Below, piece by piece: positions 31,011 through 41,854 of a DNA stretch of 64,000 nt. This DNA is from Gracilaria domingensis (Eukaryota; Rhodophyta; Florideophyceae; Gracilariales; Gracilariaceae). The DNA lies in contig VCMS01000036.1 in assembly GCA_022539475.1 (NCBI GenBank), positions 62,001 to 126,000 of the forward strand, given 5' to 3'. The notes beneath the pieces were generated by a model. The model did not search any database. It had not been told where the DNA came from and saw only the letters and a list, made by a program, of their open reading frames with translations. The position numbers and the translations under genes are program-made. Within the stretch, counting starts at the first letter, position 1. The number at the start of each line of letters is the position of its first letter.

Positions 31011-31887
31011 TCAGCTGACGTGGCTGATCTCGGTGACGTCCAGCTGCACAATGTCCGCAAAGCACTGCAGCGTGGAGGCGACGCTCGGAACGGTGCGGCC
31101 GTTGTCGCCGTGCACAAACTCCTTGATGTAGGTGCCGGCCTGCGCAACGACGTCCAGCACCACAAAGTGGCGGTTGAGCACGCGGCGCACGCTGGCGGAG
31201 AAGATGGTCTTGGCGCGCACGGCGTGCGTGCGGCGGTGCAGCACGCGCAGCGGCGTGCGCTGCGCGACGCTGACGTCTTGCATGTTGAGCAGCTGCACTT
31301 TACGCTCATCCAGGACAGCCTCGGTGTAAATGACACAGCGGTAGTGCTTGCGCTTCTCCGCCTCGAACTGGCGCATGGCCGCAAAGTACGCGGCGCGCTC
31401 CACGCGCAGCTGGTGCACGCGCACGCCCGCGCCGTCGACGGCGGCCTCGATGGCGGCCAGCATGCGGCGGTCCACCAGCGACGGCACCACGGCGGCGCGC
31501 TGCAGCTCCAGCACGAACGGGCGCCCGCGCCCCAGCATTCGCACGTCCACGTCCTCGCGGCCGCCCGCCGTGAAGGTGGCGCGCTCGTACGGGATCACCT
31601 GCCGCACGGCGCGCTCCACGCACGACTGCACGCTGCGCTCGACGCGCGCGCCGCCGGCGCGCGCGGCGCCCACGGTCCACGGCGTCTGCGACACGACGCG
31701 CGACAGCTTGGTGTAGCTGGCGGCCAGCAGCAGCGGCACCGTCTCCACGACCACGCTGACCGCCACGGGCTGCGCCACGCGCGGCAGCGCCATGACGTGC
31801 GGCGCCGCCACCTCAAACTCCCTGTCGGACATGACGTCCAGCACCTTTTGCGCCGCGGTGATCGACACCTCCGCGCGCGCGCGCTTC

Positions 31888-31933
<46 letters not shown>

Positions 31934-32347
31934 GGCGCGCGCGCAGGAACGCGCCCTCGGCGGCGGTCTCGGCGTGCTCGTAGAAGAGGCGCACGACGAC
32001 CTCGGCGTCGGCGTCGTAGCGCAGCGGCGCCAGCAGCGGGCGCAGCGCGGCGCGCAGCGCGTCGCGCACGGACAGCGCGCGCGGCGCGCGGCGGCGCAGC
32101 AGGAAGGCGCGCTCGCGCAGCAGCGCCGCGGACAGCGGCAGCGACGCGGCCACGCGGTACGCGCGCGCGTGGCGCAGCGCCGCCAGCTGCGCGAGCGCCG
32201 CGCGCGCCGCCTCGTGCAGCGCGCGCGGCTGCAGCACGCCCAGACACACCGCGCACGGCCGCGCGTCGCCGCCGCCCGCCGCCGCGCGCTCGTAGCGCCG
32301 CGGGTCGCGCTCGTTGCGCGCGCGCAACGCGCAGCGCGCGCACGCGC

Positions 32348-32381
<34 letters not shown>

Positions 32382-32399
32382 GCCGTCGTCGTCGTCCAT
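31011..32399 (-). CDS. PUS10: tRNA pseudouridine synthase Pus10
   Basis: 462 residues from the ATG at 32399, single exon. The N-terminus has an Asp/Gly run, then two CxxC pairs (CARC and CAVC) of the zinc-binding THUMP-containing half, then a (Gly)15 run encoded by a GCC repeat. The catalytic half has YTKLSRVVSQTPW, then the signature GREDVDVRMLGRGRPFVLE with the catalytic Asp, and near the end AQAGTYIKEFVHGDNGRTVPS. It makes pseudouridine 54/55 in tRNA in archaea and eukaryotes. The coding sequence is over 70 percent GC by eye and has a strong codon bias shared with its neighbours. It is divergent from the sigma factor gene. Confidence 0.93.
31888..31933. repeat. (GCC)n trinucleotide run inside PUS10
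   Basis: About fifteen CCG/GCC units that encode the poly-Gly insert of Pus10 between the zinc-binding and catalytic halves. Such runs are prone to length change. Confidence 0.9.
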
Positions 32400-32841
32400 G
32401 GCGCGTCGTGGCGGCGGCGCGCGGCCGTTGATCCGCCGCGTGATGAGCGATCACATCACATGCGCTCGCGCGCCGCGCCACGTCCCGCCACCACGTCCGC
32501 CACGAGTACCACGTCTGCCGCGTCGCGCCGCGGCCACGCGGCGCCAGCGGCCAGCGCTGCGGCGGCGCGAGCGCAGATATTATGCGAGGCGGCGCACGCG
32601 CGGCCAGCCGTTCGGCGGCGCGCGATCTGACGCCGCAGCCGCGCGCGCGCCGCGCAGCGCCTCCGCGCGACACGCGCGCGGCGCCGCGAGCGCCGCAGCT
32701 TCCGCCTCCGCGCGGCGCCCTCAAAGTGCTCGCCGCGCGCGCATCGCCCACGCCCCGCGCCCGCGCCCGCCCGCCCGCCCGCCCGCCCGCCGCCGCCGCC
32801 CCGCCCCCCCCTCCCGCCGCCGCCCCGCCGCCGCCCGCGCC
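32400..32841. promoter_or_regulatory. Shared GC-rich intergenic region of PUS10 and the sigma factor gene
   Basis: 442 bp between divergent start codons, very GC-rich with CpG-dense and CCGCC-rich stretches. No TATA-like sequence is evident. Long open frames cross it on both strands, but this follows from the lack of A+T-rich stop codons and is not evidence for coding. Confidence 0.45.
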
Positions 32842-34080
32842 ATGTCGCTGCTCGCGCCCGCCTTCCTGCCGCCCGTCGTGCCGCCGCGGCTGGCGCCGCC
32901 GCGCCGCGCGCGCCGCCTCTGCATGATAGCCGCGCCCAAGCGCCGCGGCCGCCCGCGCACGCGCCGCGCGCGCGTGCCCAATGCGCCGCCCGCCCCGTCG
33001 CTGGCCGCCGCCGCCGCCGCCGCCACCGTCGCCGCCGCCCCCCCCAACGCCTCCACCGCCGCCGCCGGCAGCGACGGCGGCACCGCCGCCTCGCCGCCGC
33101 CGACGCCGCCGCCGACGCACGGCATGTCCGACAACACCGTGCGCTGGTACCTGCAGCTCATCGGCTCGGACCGCCTGCTCACCGCCGACGAGGAGGTCAA
33201 GTACGGCCGCCTCATCGCGCTGCTCATGCGCTGGCAGCGCAGCCGCGTGCAGCTGTCGGACGCCATTGGCCGCCAGCCCTCCGACGACGAGTGGGCCGAC
33301 TTTGTGGACGAGGACCGCCGCTCCTTTCGCCTGCGCCTCGCAGAGGCGCGCAAGGCAAAGGACAAGATGATTGTGTGCAACCTGCGCCTGGTGGTGTCCA
33401 TCGCCAAGCGCTACCTCAACCGCGGCATGCCGCTGTCCGACCTCATCCAGGAGGGCACGCTCGGGCTCATCCGCGCCTGCGAGAAGTTTGACGCCGACAA
33501 GGGCTTCAAGTTCTCCACCTACGCCACCTGGTGGGTGCGCCAGGCCGTCACGCGCTCCATTGCCGACCAGAGCCGCACCGTGCGCCTGCCCGTCCACCTG
33601 TACGACACCATCACCGCCATTCGCCGTGCCACCAAGTACCTCACCAACGAGCTGGGCCGCCCGCCGCTGGAGCACGAGCTGGCCGAGTACTGTAACATCA
33701 CCGTCGAGAAACTGCGCACCACGCGCGTCAACATGCAGAGCGCCATGCCGCTCGACTGCCCGCTCACCAGCGCCGACGACGCCCTCACGCTCAGCGACGT
33801 CATCGAGAGCGGCGCCGAGAGCCCCGAGGACCGCGTCGAGAGCTCGCTGTTGCGCGACGACCTGGAGCACGTGGTCAACAGTCTGACGCCGCGCGAGCGC
33901 GATGTGGTTCGCATGCGCTACGGACTGGACGACGGCAGGGCAAAGACTCTGGAGGAGATTGGGCGCGTTTTTGATGTCACCAAGGAGCGTGTCCGCCAGA
34001 TTGAGTCCAAGGCGCTGCGGAAACTCAGACATCCGTTCCGTTCGGCTGTTCTCAAGGCGTACGCACCTCCGGGCGCATAG
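32842..34080 (+). CDS. Nuclear-encoded plastid RNA polymerase sigma factor (sigma-70 family)
   Basis: 412 residues from the ATG at 32842. The first 100 residues are Ala/Pro/Arg-rich and fit a plastid transit peptide plus linker. Sigma region 1.2 begins TVRWYLQLIGSDRLLTADEE. Region 2 is textbook: NLRLVVSIAKRYLNRGMPLS, LIQEGTLGLIRACEKFD, then GFKFSTYATWWVRQAVTR. Region 3 and region 4 follow (LTPRERDVVRMRYGLDD; TLEEIGRVFDVTKERVRQIE). It directs the plastid-encoded RNA polymerase to promoters. Similar genes occur in red algae, plants and cyanobacteria; the N-terminal extension and setting favour a nuclear gene over bacterial contamination. Confidence 0.93.
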   Translation: MSLLAPAFLPPVVPPRLAPPRRARRLCMIAAPKRRGRPRTRRARVPNAPPAPSLAAAAAAATVAAAPPNASTAAAGSDGGTAASPPPTPPPTHGMSDNTVRWYLQLIGSDRLLTADEEVKYGRLIALLMRWQRSRVQLSDAIGRQPSDDEWADFVDEDRRSFRLRLAEARKAKDKMIVCNLRLVVSIAKRYLNRGMPLSDLIQEGTLGLIRACEKFDADKGFKFSTYATWWVRQAVTRSIADQSRTVRLPVHLYDTITAIRRATKYLTNELGRPPLEHELAEYCNITVEKLRTTRVNMQSAMPLDCPLTSADDALTLSDVIESGAESPEDRVESSLLRDDLEHVVNSLTPRERDVVRMRYGLDDGRAKTLEEIGRVFDVTKERVRQIESKALRKLRHPFRSAVLKAYAPPGA

Positions 34081-34949
34081 CTTTCCACCTTTTTTTGTTC
34101 TATGTGCTAGCCGTTGCGCTTGTCGTTTTTTGTTTGCACTTGCCATCCAAGTCCATCTCTCTCTCTCTCTCTTTTTTTTTGTAGCCGTGTACGAAAAGGT
34201 GGCGTTCGTAGCTGGGGGATGGCGATTTTTGCAATCACGATGCTGCAGCCTTGCGCCGCCATTGATGCCATGTGCAACTTGTAGTTTATACGTATGTACG
34301 TGAAGCGAAACGCAACCTTGTTTTTTTTTTTTTCTGAGGCATTGTTATGCGGGCGTGTTTGGGCGCTCCCGTCGTGGTTTAGTAATGATAATGAATCGAA
34401 TCGCGCTTTGCTGCTTCGTTCTTGTGTCTTGGACTACTGTGTTTCATCGTTGCGTTTTTGAAACTCTGGTCTTGTACGGCTGCCTTCCGACTGCCAGCGC
34501 TGCCAACTCATTGCCTCTTGTCTACATCTTCTGCACCTATCTTGGCACGAGGCGGGAGCGTTTTTCCCTCTTGGCTTTGGTGAACTCGACAGCTTATCGC
34601 AAAAGGCTTTGTGTCATCGTCGACCGTGATGGCAGCGTGAGACAGCGTCAACCGAAAAGGAGTAAAAGCACGTTCGCAAACACATTCGCATACGCATCAA
34701 CGTAGAACAACAAGAGTAGCGGCTACACGTACTGTACCATACAAACTCAGGCAAATTCGCTCCTTTATCACGCGATGTAGGGGACAAACTAATAACAGGT
34801 CGAGGGAAGAGCGTCGTTGCTTCACCACAGTGACAACAGCCACCATTAGTCAAGTCTAGAGTAATCTGATAGCCCATCTCCCTCCACAAGACGCTTCGTC
34901 TTGCCAATGTACTTGCTCATACCACTCACCGGATTCAACTCTGAAGCAT
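34081..34949. other. Convergent 3' region, no gene recognised
   Basis: Contains pyrimidine runs ((CT)n then T8 near 34160, T14 near 34320) and the 3' untranslated regions of the sigma factor and fasciclin genes. GC content falls back sharply here. A coding-like stretch on the minus strand enters from the fasciclin gene down to about 34857. Confidence 0.45.
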
Positions 34950-35783
34950 TCACAGAATCGGGAGATACCACCACAGACCCTGGCGGCAACAGCTGGTAGT
35001 CCACCGACACCCCGGAACCACCGAAATGGGCTCGTAATCCTCCTGCTTGGCGGCGTTGTACGGTGGTCCGTACATCCAAAACGGCCGTTGCGTCATCAGC
35101 CCCATTGCCTTTCTACCGCCCAGCGTCGATGTCATTGCCGCGCCTCGTGCACGCGTGGTTGCATAGCCGCCCATCACGGGCGCGCGCGCGGCCGGTGGAG
35201 AGTACGTCTGCTCGAACGACGGCCATTTCTGGCTCGGTGGTTTGAGCACTCCTGAAATGGCGTGCACCACGCCCTTGTCGAACACCTTGTCGCAGAAGGG
35301 GTCGACGGAAACGCCGTCAATCTTGAGCTGCATTCCGTTGTAAGACGAGTACCCAAGCTCACCATCGTACGCAGCGTTCAAGAATCCGGTGCCAGTGAGC
35401 TTGCTGGAGGGACACACTTCCGGGACGACGTGACGACAAAGCAGATTGCGAGCCATGACGACGTCGGACTTGAGCATCTGCAGCAATTCGGCAGGAAGCC
35501 TGGCAAACGCCTCGTTCGTGGGAGCAAACACAGTTCCGCTGATTGAATCTGGTGAAAGGCCGCTGGCAGCCACAATGCTCAGCAGCGTGGAAAACCTGCC
35601 CCCCGATGTGAGAAGTGCGGCGATGCTCGGATCTGTGCAGACGACGGGGGCGTTTTTCTGCATCATGCGCAGGGTTGAACGCCCGTTTTGGGCAGCGCGT
35701 TTGATGCAGGGTCGGAGAGGAGCTGTGACGGGGATGGTGGAGACATGGCGCAGGGGAAGCGCTTGGGAAGAGGCGAACGCCAT
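34950..35783 (-). CDS. Fasciclin (FAS1)-domain protein with N-terminal targeting peptide
   Basis: 277 residues from the ATG at 35783. Residues 1-45 are Arg/Ser/Ala-rich without acids, like a plastid transit peptide. The FAS1 domain spans about residues 52-190: GRFSTLLSIVAASGL, TVFAPTNEAFARLP, LCRHVVPEV, and GVVHAISGVLKPP, which are the H1, FAPTNxAF, and YH-type conserved blocks. After it comes a Gly/Arg/Pro linker and PFWMYGPPYN. Near 35015 the coding look passes to another frame (GVSVDYQLLPPGSVVVS...KYIGKTKRL) that ends at about 34857, so the true C-terminus may differ by a small indel, sequencing error or unrecognised splice. FAS1 proteins mediate adhesion or, in plastids, have unknown roles. 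Confidence 0.78.
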   Translation of the reverse strand: MAFASSQALPLRHVSTIPVTAPLRPCIKRAAQNGRSTLRMMQKNAPVVCTDPSIAALLTSGGRFSTLLSIVAASGLSPDSISGTVFAPTNEAFARLPAELLQMLKSDVVMARNLLCRHVVPEVCPSSKLTGTGFLNAAYDGELGYSSYNGMQLKIDGVSVDPFCDKVFDKGVVHAISGVLKPPSQKWPSFEQTYSPPAARAPVMGGYATTRARGAAMTSTLGGRKAMGLMTQRPFWMYGPPYNAAKQEDYEPISVVPGCRWTTSCCRQGLWWYLPIL

Positions 35784-36260
35784 GGTGGAAAATTGGATGG
35801 GGCGATACGGTTACGTTGAGCAACGAGCACTCCGTTTCTAAGCAGGAAGAACAAACGAACGATGGGAGTGACCTTGAATGGAGACATGCTCGCAGAACCG
35901 GCTATTTGCAGGGTTTCTTCGCAGCTCCTTTGATGAGCTCGTTGGTCGCGCGTAGAAGCAGACAAAGGTGACACTTGGCGCTTCATAAGCGGCGCTTCGG
36001 TACTAATATCATGCGTGGATTACCAGGTTTGGCTGACTCTAGATCCAATGATGTAGGATATCAAATGTATCCTATACCCAAACTCAGTAGTACAGCAAAA
36101 CTTTTGTCTGTAAAGTCAGGTCCGTTCTACGAGTTGATGACGCTCGGAAAAGGAAACAAAAAATTTTTTCGTTCCGTTGTTTCAACTGTAGAACGTGTTC
36201 TATGAGTGTCAGTAAACGAAACAAAACGCCACCTCGAATTCCAAACAAGAGTGCATTCAC
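35784..36260. other. Fasciclin 5' flank
   Basis: Contains the promoter side of the fasciclin gene and the left boundary of the Harbinger element that follows. No clear terminal repeat recognised. Confidence 0.4.
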
Positions 36261-36308
36261 GTGTTGCCCCCACGTGCACCTTTCTTCACAACAACCAAAA
36301 TCTTCACC

Positions 36309-37580
36309 ATGAGCGGACAGAAAAGGTCCCTCTGCCGCACTTTGCTGCGACGATCGGCTCTGTTAAGAGCTCTTAAATTTTGGCGGTTGAATGACACAGA
36401 TCTGCCAGCAAATATCAAGCTTCTTCATTTCATATTGCAAACCGCGCAGTGTTTACCAATAAAACATTTGAGAAAATATATATTGCGTCCATCGTTTTCC
36501 ATTAAAAATCATTTCGAGACGTTGCCAAATACCTACTATAGAAAATTGTATCGGTTTTCATATACACAGTTCGAGGAAGTGTGCGATCTCGTTTGCGAAA
36601 AACTACAGCGCAGACAGAGAAACATTTGCTCTTTTTGCCAGGCAGTACCATTTGAAGTAATGCAATTTGTTACCCTCCGCATATTGGCCGCAGCTAGCTA
36701 TTTGAATGTTGGATAGCCTTACGGCATTCGGTTCTCTACTGTCTAAGCCGTCCTCAAAGAAACATTGTTCGCCTTAAATAGAAGTCTACCATCTATTCGT
36801 TTACTGCAAACAGAAGCAAAATGCATTCAAAACGGGGACATGTTTTGCGCAATGCGAAAAACATTACTTCATGCTGTTCTCGCGGCTCTCGATGGCCTTC
36901 CAGTACCAATTAGGAGGCCAAGATGTAACGCAGTCCCCGATGCGCGGAAGTACTTCAATCGGAAAGTATTTTTCGCCGTCTGTGTTCAAGCGGCAGTACA
37001 AGCTGACTATTGACTCTGCTTCGTATTTGCACGGCATTCCGGAGGAACGCATGATTCGACTGCTTTCGGCGCTACAAAATTGTACAAGCTCCTGACTAGT
37101 TCTGTTTTACCACGGTGGGCAGCCGTAGTGGCTGATCATGTCTATTTGAATGAAAAAGCCATTCGCACACCGTTTCCTGGCGAATCGGTATCACAGCGTG
37201 AAGATGCTTTTAACGCATAGCTGCCATTGTGTCGCACAGTCGTGGAGCGAGTTTTTGGAATGCTTATCTGTCGCTTCGGTATATTTTGGTCTGCTTTGCG
37301 CTATCTACTGGGAAAGGTAAGTTTAATAGTAATGGTAGCTTGCAAGTTGCATAATTACATAATCTCGAACAGTGATTCCTCACTCTTCGAGATGATCCAC
37401 ACGCATGAGGATAATCACGTCATTGGTACACCATTTGTTCACTTTCAAGATGTTTTGCACATGGAACAGGAAAGTATGCGAGGGCGAAATCGGAGTCGTG
37501 AGTCTTCAACGCTTCGCGAGGGCATCGCCGACCAGCTTCAAGCTCTTGGCTTGGTTCGCCGTAGACTCTTACATGAGTAG
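36309..37580 (+). mobile_element. PIF/Harbinger transposase, decayed
   Basis: Begins MSGQKRSLCRTLLRR at 36309. The first block (to 36716) is the N-terminal region of a Harbinger nuclease with FEEVCDLVCEKLQ-type sequence. The second (about 36765-37013) has LAALDGLPVPIRRP, the first catalytic region, and KYFNRKVFFAVCVQAAVQADY. The third (37227-37580) has VVERVFGMLICRFGIFWSAL and GKVSLIVMVACKLHNYI. At least two in-frame stops and frame changes show it is inactive. It is a different subfamily from the copy at 9.5-10.2 kb. An accessory DNA-binding gene was not found next to it, though the two small genes at 41.8-43.2 kb are candidates. Confidence 0.78.
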
Positions 37581-37599
37581 AAAATCTAAAGTTTTGTAA

Positions 37600-39385
37600 C
37601 ACCTATATCAGCCGTTCGTTACGCTCTGGTTCTCAATCCGCATCTTGGTGATCTTCTGCAGAACGGCGTTGAAGCGCTAATGTGATTCTCCTTCTTGCAC
37701 ATTGTGGGCAACAGCTCGTGCCACACCCTCTTCTGTGCCATACTGGATTTCTTTTGCTATCTCTGTTCTGCACGCGGATGGTGTTTTGGATGGTACGGCT
37801 CTTGCCCCGAAGCGGCGACAACGATATGCGTGTTACGACTGTTGCTGCTCGCCGTTGTGCAGCGGCAGGTCACTGATTTATATGCAGCGAGGGACGCGGG
37901 TGAAGTCGGTGGTGGTGGAATGGACGCTCACGGTGGCTTCGCCGGCGGTGGCAGCCGCATCACTGAGCGACGTGAGGGCGTGGTTCCCGAGCTCGACTAA
38001 AACACGGAGCGGCGCTCAGAGCGAGCGTCCATGGTGAGATGCATCGTTTAGAAGAAAGCTCGTCTGTGGCGGCCGAAGCGTCCAGCATGCGGCGTGCGAG
38101 GGGCGGAAGGCCGGTGCGCGTGCGGCTCATCATTCTGTACTTCTTCGTGGCACTGAGGTGCTCGCCGCTAGGAGGAGCGTGGTGCGCGCGTCACAACGCG
38201 GCTGCGACAGCGCGTACATGTCCGCCACCATCCTCAGAAAGGCTCCAGCTGCCCATCGACGACAGAGACCTAGCGCGCTGCTTGTCACATCACGTCTCCA
38301 ACGGGCTGCCGCAGCCTCCAGTTGGCGCTCACCTGCTGGCACTCGTGGTGAAACGAGCGTTGTGCGGCATGAAGCGCTCAAGTGTGGCGCGCAGTACGGG
38401 TTACGGTTTAATCTCCTTCCATCATGCGCGCGGCTAACGGCGGCAGGGATCCGGGTGCGCAGGGGCGGTCGTGGTCGTTACTGCACTCGCTGGGGTCACC
38501 GGTTGTGGCAGCACCGTTGCGGCGGTGGCGGCAGCTTGCGAAGCTGGGGTTCAAGACTCAGAAGCGAAGGGGCGAGGTCGCGAAGAGCGGCCTCGAGGCG
38601 ACGAAGCCGGGTTCTGAGACCGCAACAAGCAGCGATCAGGCGACAAAGGCGCAGGAGACTCTGGGCTCGGCGGCGGAGGAGCTGGTGAACGGATGGCCGA
38701 CGCGAGGCACGGGAATGGTGGGAGATATTTTGCGACAAGGTGATCTCGATGTAGTGCGCACCCAATGGGCGCCGCCCATGTGCTTGGTATGCATATCACG
38801 GTGTACAGGTGTCAACGGCCTCGCCAGTCCAATGAAGGCATAAAAACCGGTGTCGCCTCAGTGCCGGACATGGGCATTCCTCGTCGTGCTATTGAAGCGC
38901 GCGCACGGTGTGGAGAGCAGCGTGCGCGCTGTCGTCTACGAAGCGGACACTGTCTTCATTCATGCCTGCGTACGGCAGCTCGCGTATGTTCGCCATTGCC
39001 ACGACACCGCCGGCCTCGTCGCCGTCACCGTTGACGAGGCTGCCGCCGCCACGACCACCGCCGACAGCGACGGGTTCATCTTCATGGCGCGAACGGCCGA
39101 GTCGCGCAGCTCGACGATGCCGAACCGCACCTGCACCACGCTCGTGTCGTTGCCGTACCGCTGCAGGTCCACACCGTGCACGTCGAAGTGCTCGAGCAGC
39201 GCGCACTTCTTTCAAGCGCAGCTCACTGCTGGGTTCTCTCCTCACGCCCGCGTAGAACCGCTTCTCGGGTGCGTCCGGTGCTACAGCCTCACCCCTCCCC
39301 AAGCACGCCTCAAGCACGCCGTTCCGTAACCCCCCCTCCTCCACCCCCCATCCCTTATCCGCTTATACCCGGGGGATATCCCCCA
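37600..39385. other. GC-rich stretch without a recognised gene
   Basis: Long open frames occur on both strands but conflict with one another and match no family I know. A stretch around 38700-39180 reads partly coding-like on each strand. It may be a decayed host gene adjacent to the importin pseudogene. Confidence 0.35.
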
Positions 39386-41542
39386 ATTGGCCGCCAACGT
39401 CAAGTCGTTTACATACGCGCTTCTCTCCACCCTCTCCACTTCCGCCGCCGAACGCGGCGCCGCAAAGGCGCTTCTCGCCCACTGGGCCCCTCCATCAAGG
39501 CCATGCCGCCGCCCTCCCCCGCCTCTCCGCCATCCCCGATCCCGTCGTCGCCCCCGCCGCCGCCCTCCGTCTCAAAAACCTCGGCTACTTGGCTATGAGG
39601 TTGGTAAGCGCGTAGCCCATATCGCTCTGGACTATGTTGACGAGTGCATAGAAATCGCAAGTCTGTGGGCTGTCGCTTGCCCGTACGTGAGCAATTTGCT
39701 TACCCGCGTCCTCTTTTCGTATCTCTGCTTCTCAGATGCCGACGAGGAAGTGTGGATGGGCGATCCCAGTGAGTATGTATTCAAGCAATATGATTTCACT
39801 GATGACTTCACTTTGCCGCCCATGGCAGCCTCGAATCTGTTGTCGAAGATGGCTGATTTGCGATCTAAGAAAACTGTCCTCCCCTTCCTACAGTACCTGC
39901 ATGATGCTGTTTTCAATCCTTTTTTTACCGCTGCTCCTAACTCTCCCCAACGCCTGAATCTATCTCGTCAAAAAGTTGGCGCTTTTGCTGCTCTTGCAGG
40001 CGTGAAGGGCAAGCTAATGTCGAAACCAGAACTGTCTAGTACGTTTGTAATGATTCTCAAGAAACATGTTCACCCAGACTTGCAATCAGAATTTGGTTTG
40101 TTACGTTCTGAAGCAGCTTGGTTGCTAGGGCAGGTCACCTCATGTGAATGGCAAGAATTTGGAGGTGACCTCGCGGAAGCATCTTTGCGAGGCTGTGTCG
40201 CACTGCTGTCTGATAGGGAGCTTCCTGTACAAGCCGCTGCTGCTGGTGCGTTGCAGTATGTGATTGACCAGGACGGTCCAGAAGAACTGATTCGAACGTT
40301 TGCACCGCAGCTGATGCAGCGCCTTTTGGGTCTGATGGATAACATGACCGGCAGTTACTTATCTCTCATTCCTTCGCTGGACAAGCTCATTGTTCGATAT
40401 CCGGATGAGATAATGCCGCTTGCTCATCCCGTCTTACAGAGACTGATAGCCGCCTTCAAACATTCTGCGCAAAGCATTCTTGCTCATGGCGATGACGAAG
40501 ACCATGAGCTGGCGTTCACTGCGGCTCAGGTTCTGTACCTAATATCGTCAGTACTTTCATCTGTTGGTGAATGGAGTCGACCTAAGCTAGAGAAGAAGAA
40601 AGAGTTGCTGCTCTCCATTGAGAAGGAGCTGCAGCTGCTCTTGGAAAGGATGTTTGAAGAGAATCATCAGGTTTTTGTGGAATAGCTCCTTGACGTTCTC
40701 GGTGCACTCATCGTTCAACTTGGTGAACACCAGGTCGAACTGACTCCATTTTTGCGCGCTATGATAGGGAAAATGGCAAAAGCGTTCAACGAATGTGCGG
40801 GTGACCACGTTGAACAAATGATGGATGCGATTGAAGGCTATCTCATGTACGATATGCCGGCTATTGCACACATGCAAAACGGTATCAGTACGTTTGTGCA
40901 CATCATACGCAACCTGTGGTCTTCGGCGTATGATGATGGGGATGCCGTTTTTGGGACTATGATTGCCGAATACCTTTTGCTGAATCTTGAGAAGATCAGT
41001 CCGCGACCGACTGAAATGTTGACAGATGTTGCGATCGAAATCGCTATGTGAGCTGGTGACCGATGCGTGAGAACGAGAGACGACGAGATCAATGTGCCGC
41101 AGCGACTGTTTTCCGTGCTGATGTTATGCATGTACATAGATGCGGAGCATGTTCTAAACGCACTTGGCATGCGGTCTACTCTTCAGTTGATAGGATCGCA
41201 GACGGGGAAGCTGCAGTTGTCTGAGAGAATACATTCGAAAGCAAGCATAATTCTCAGACTGGCTTCAATGCTGAGTACCAGTGGTCACTTGGAGAAGTAC
41301 AAACGGCGCAACTTCTGCATATAGCTTTGTGTCTGCAACAGATGATCGACAGTCAGAGCGTAAGTGCTGCGAACAACGCAGCGAATGCTGGGAACAGTTT
41401 TGCAGCTCAGTGGCAAGCAGCAGCTAGTGGGTTTGGACATCACTCTACCTCGGATGAAAACGGCTGGGACTTTGAAGACGACCGCGATGGCGCCCGTGCT
41501 GTCGTACTGGAAGATCGAGCTGGAGGGGGTAAGATCTACTGA
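39386..41542 (+). pseudogene. Importin-7/8-like (Sxm1/Nmd5) karyopherin pseudogene
   Basis: At 39386-39600 an importin-beta N-terminal stretch (VKSFTYALLSTLSTSAAERG, then in another frame LSAIPDPVV and LRLKNLGYLAM) is cut short. From about 39735 a central part resumes: DADEEVWMGDPSEYVFKQYD is the importin-7/8 signature, followed by HEAT repeats to 40682. Some 200 residues between them are missing. The frame then meets TAG at 40683-40685, continues in the same frame (LLDVLGALIVQLGEHQVELT), meets TGA at 41049-41051, continues again, and changes frame before the acidic C-terminus (ENGWDFEDD) at about 41456. A further coding-like scrap (41540-41705, DMFGNGIHLAAKAHGE) is of unknown origin. Importins 7/8 carry ribosomal proteins and other cargo into the nucleus; an intact copy should exist elsewhere. 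Confidence 0.75.
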
Positions 41543-41854
41543 CGCTGGTGCACATCGTGGACATGTTTGGCAACGGCATCCACCTCGCGGCCAAGGCGCA
41601 CGGCGAGTGCAGCGTGGACGACTTTTTGGAGACGTTATGAAGAGCTTGGGAAAGAAGGTGACTGCGCGCTCGGGCAACGTGCTGCACGAGGGCAACGGCA
41701 GCGTATAACTGCTCAGCAACTTGATGCAAGTCTTCAATTCTAACGTTTACAGATGGAACGACATTGTGAAACCAACGTGAACGTCGGAGACATTCACTCT
41801 TAACGTGATGGGTACTGGCCAAATCCAAGGATACCAGGGCGCTACACACTTTAA

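Noticed and set aside
31020-32630. Very long plus-strand open frame opposite PUS10 (536 codons)
   Set aside because: It is the antisense shadow of PUS10. In DNA this GC-rich stop codons are rare, and the translation is His/Arg/Ala-rich with no domain.
32314-32841. Possible N-terminal extension of the sigma factor
   Set aside because: The frame is open upstream only because the DNA is GC-rich; the stretch overlaps the PUS10 start, and the ATG at 32842 gives a plausible transit peptide.
32842-34080. Bacterial contamination or transfer of the sigma factor
   Set aside because: It shares the composition of its eukaryotic neighbours, has an N-terminal extension, and nuclear plastid sigma factors are normal in red algae.
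31813-34146. 777-codon minus-strand frame across the sigma gene and the promoter
   Set aside because: Antisense shadow of the sigma factor gene in GC-rich DNA; the sense frame has all sigma-70 regions.
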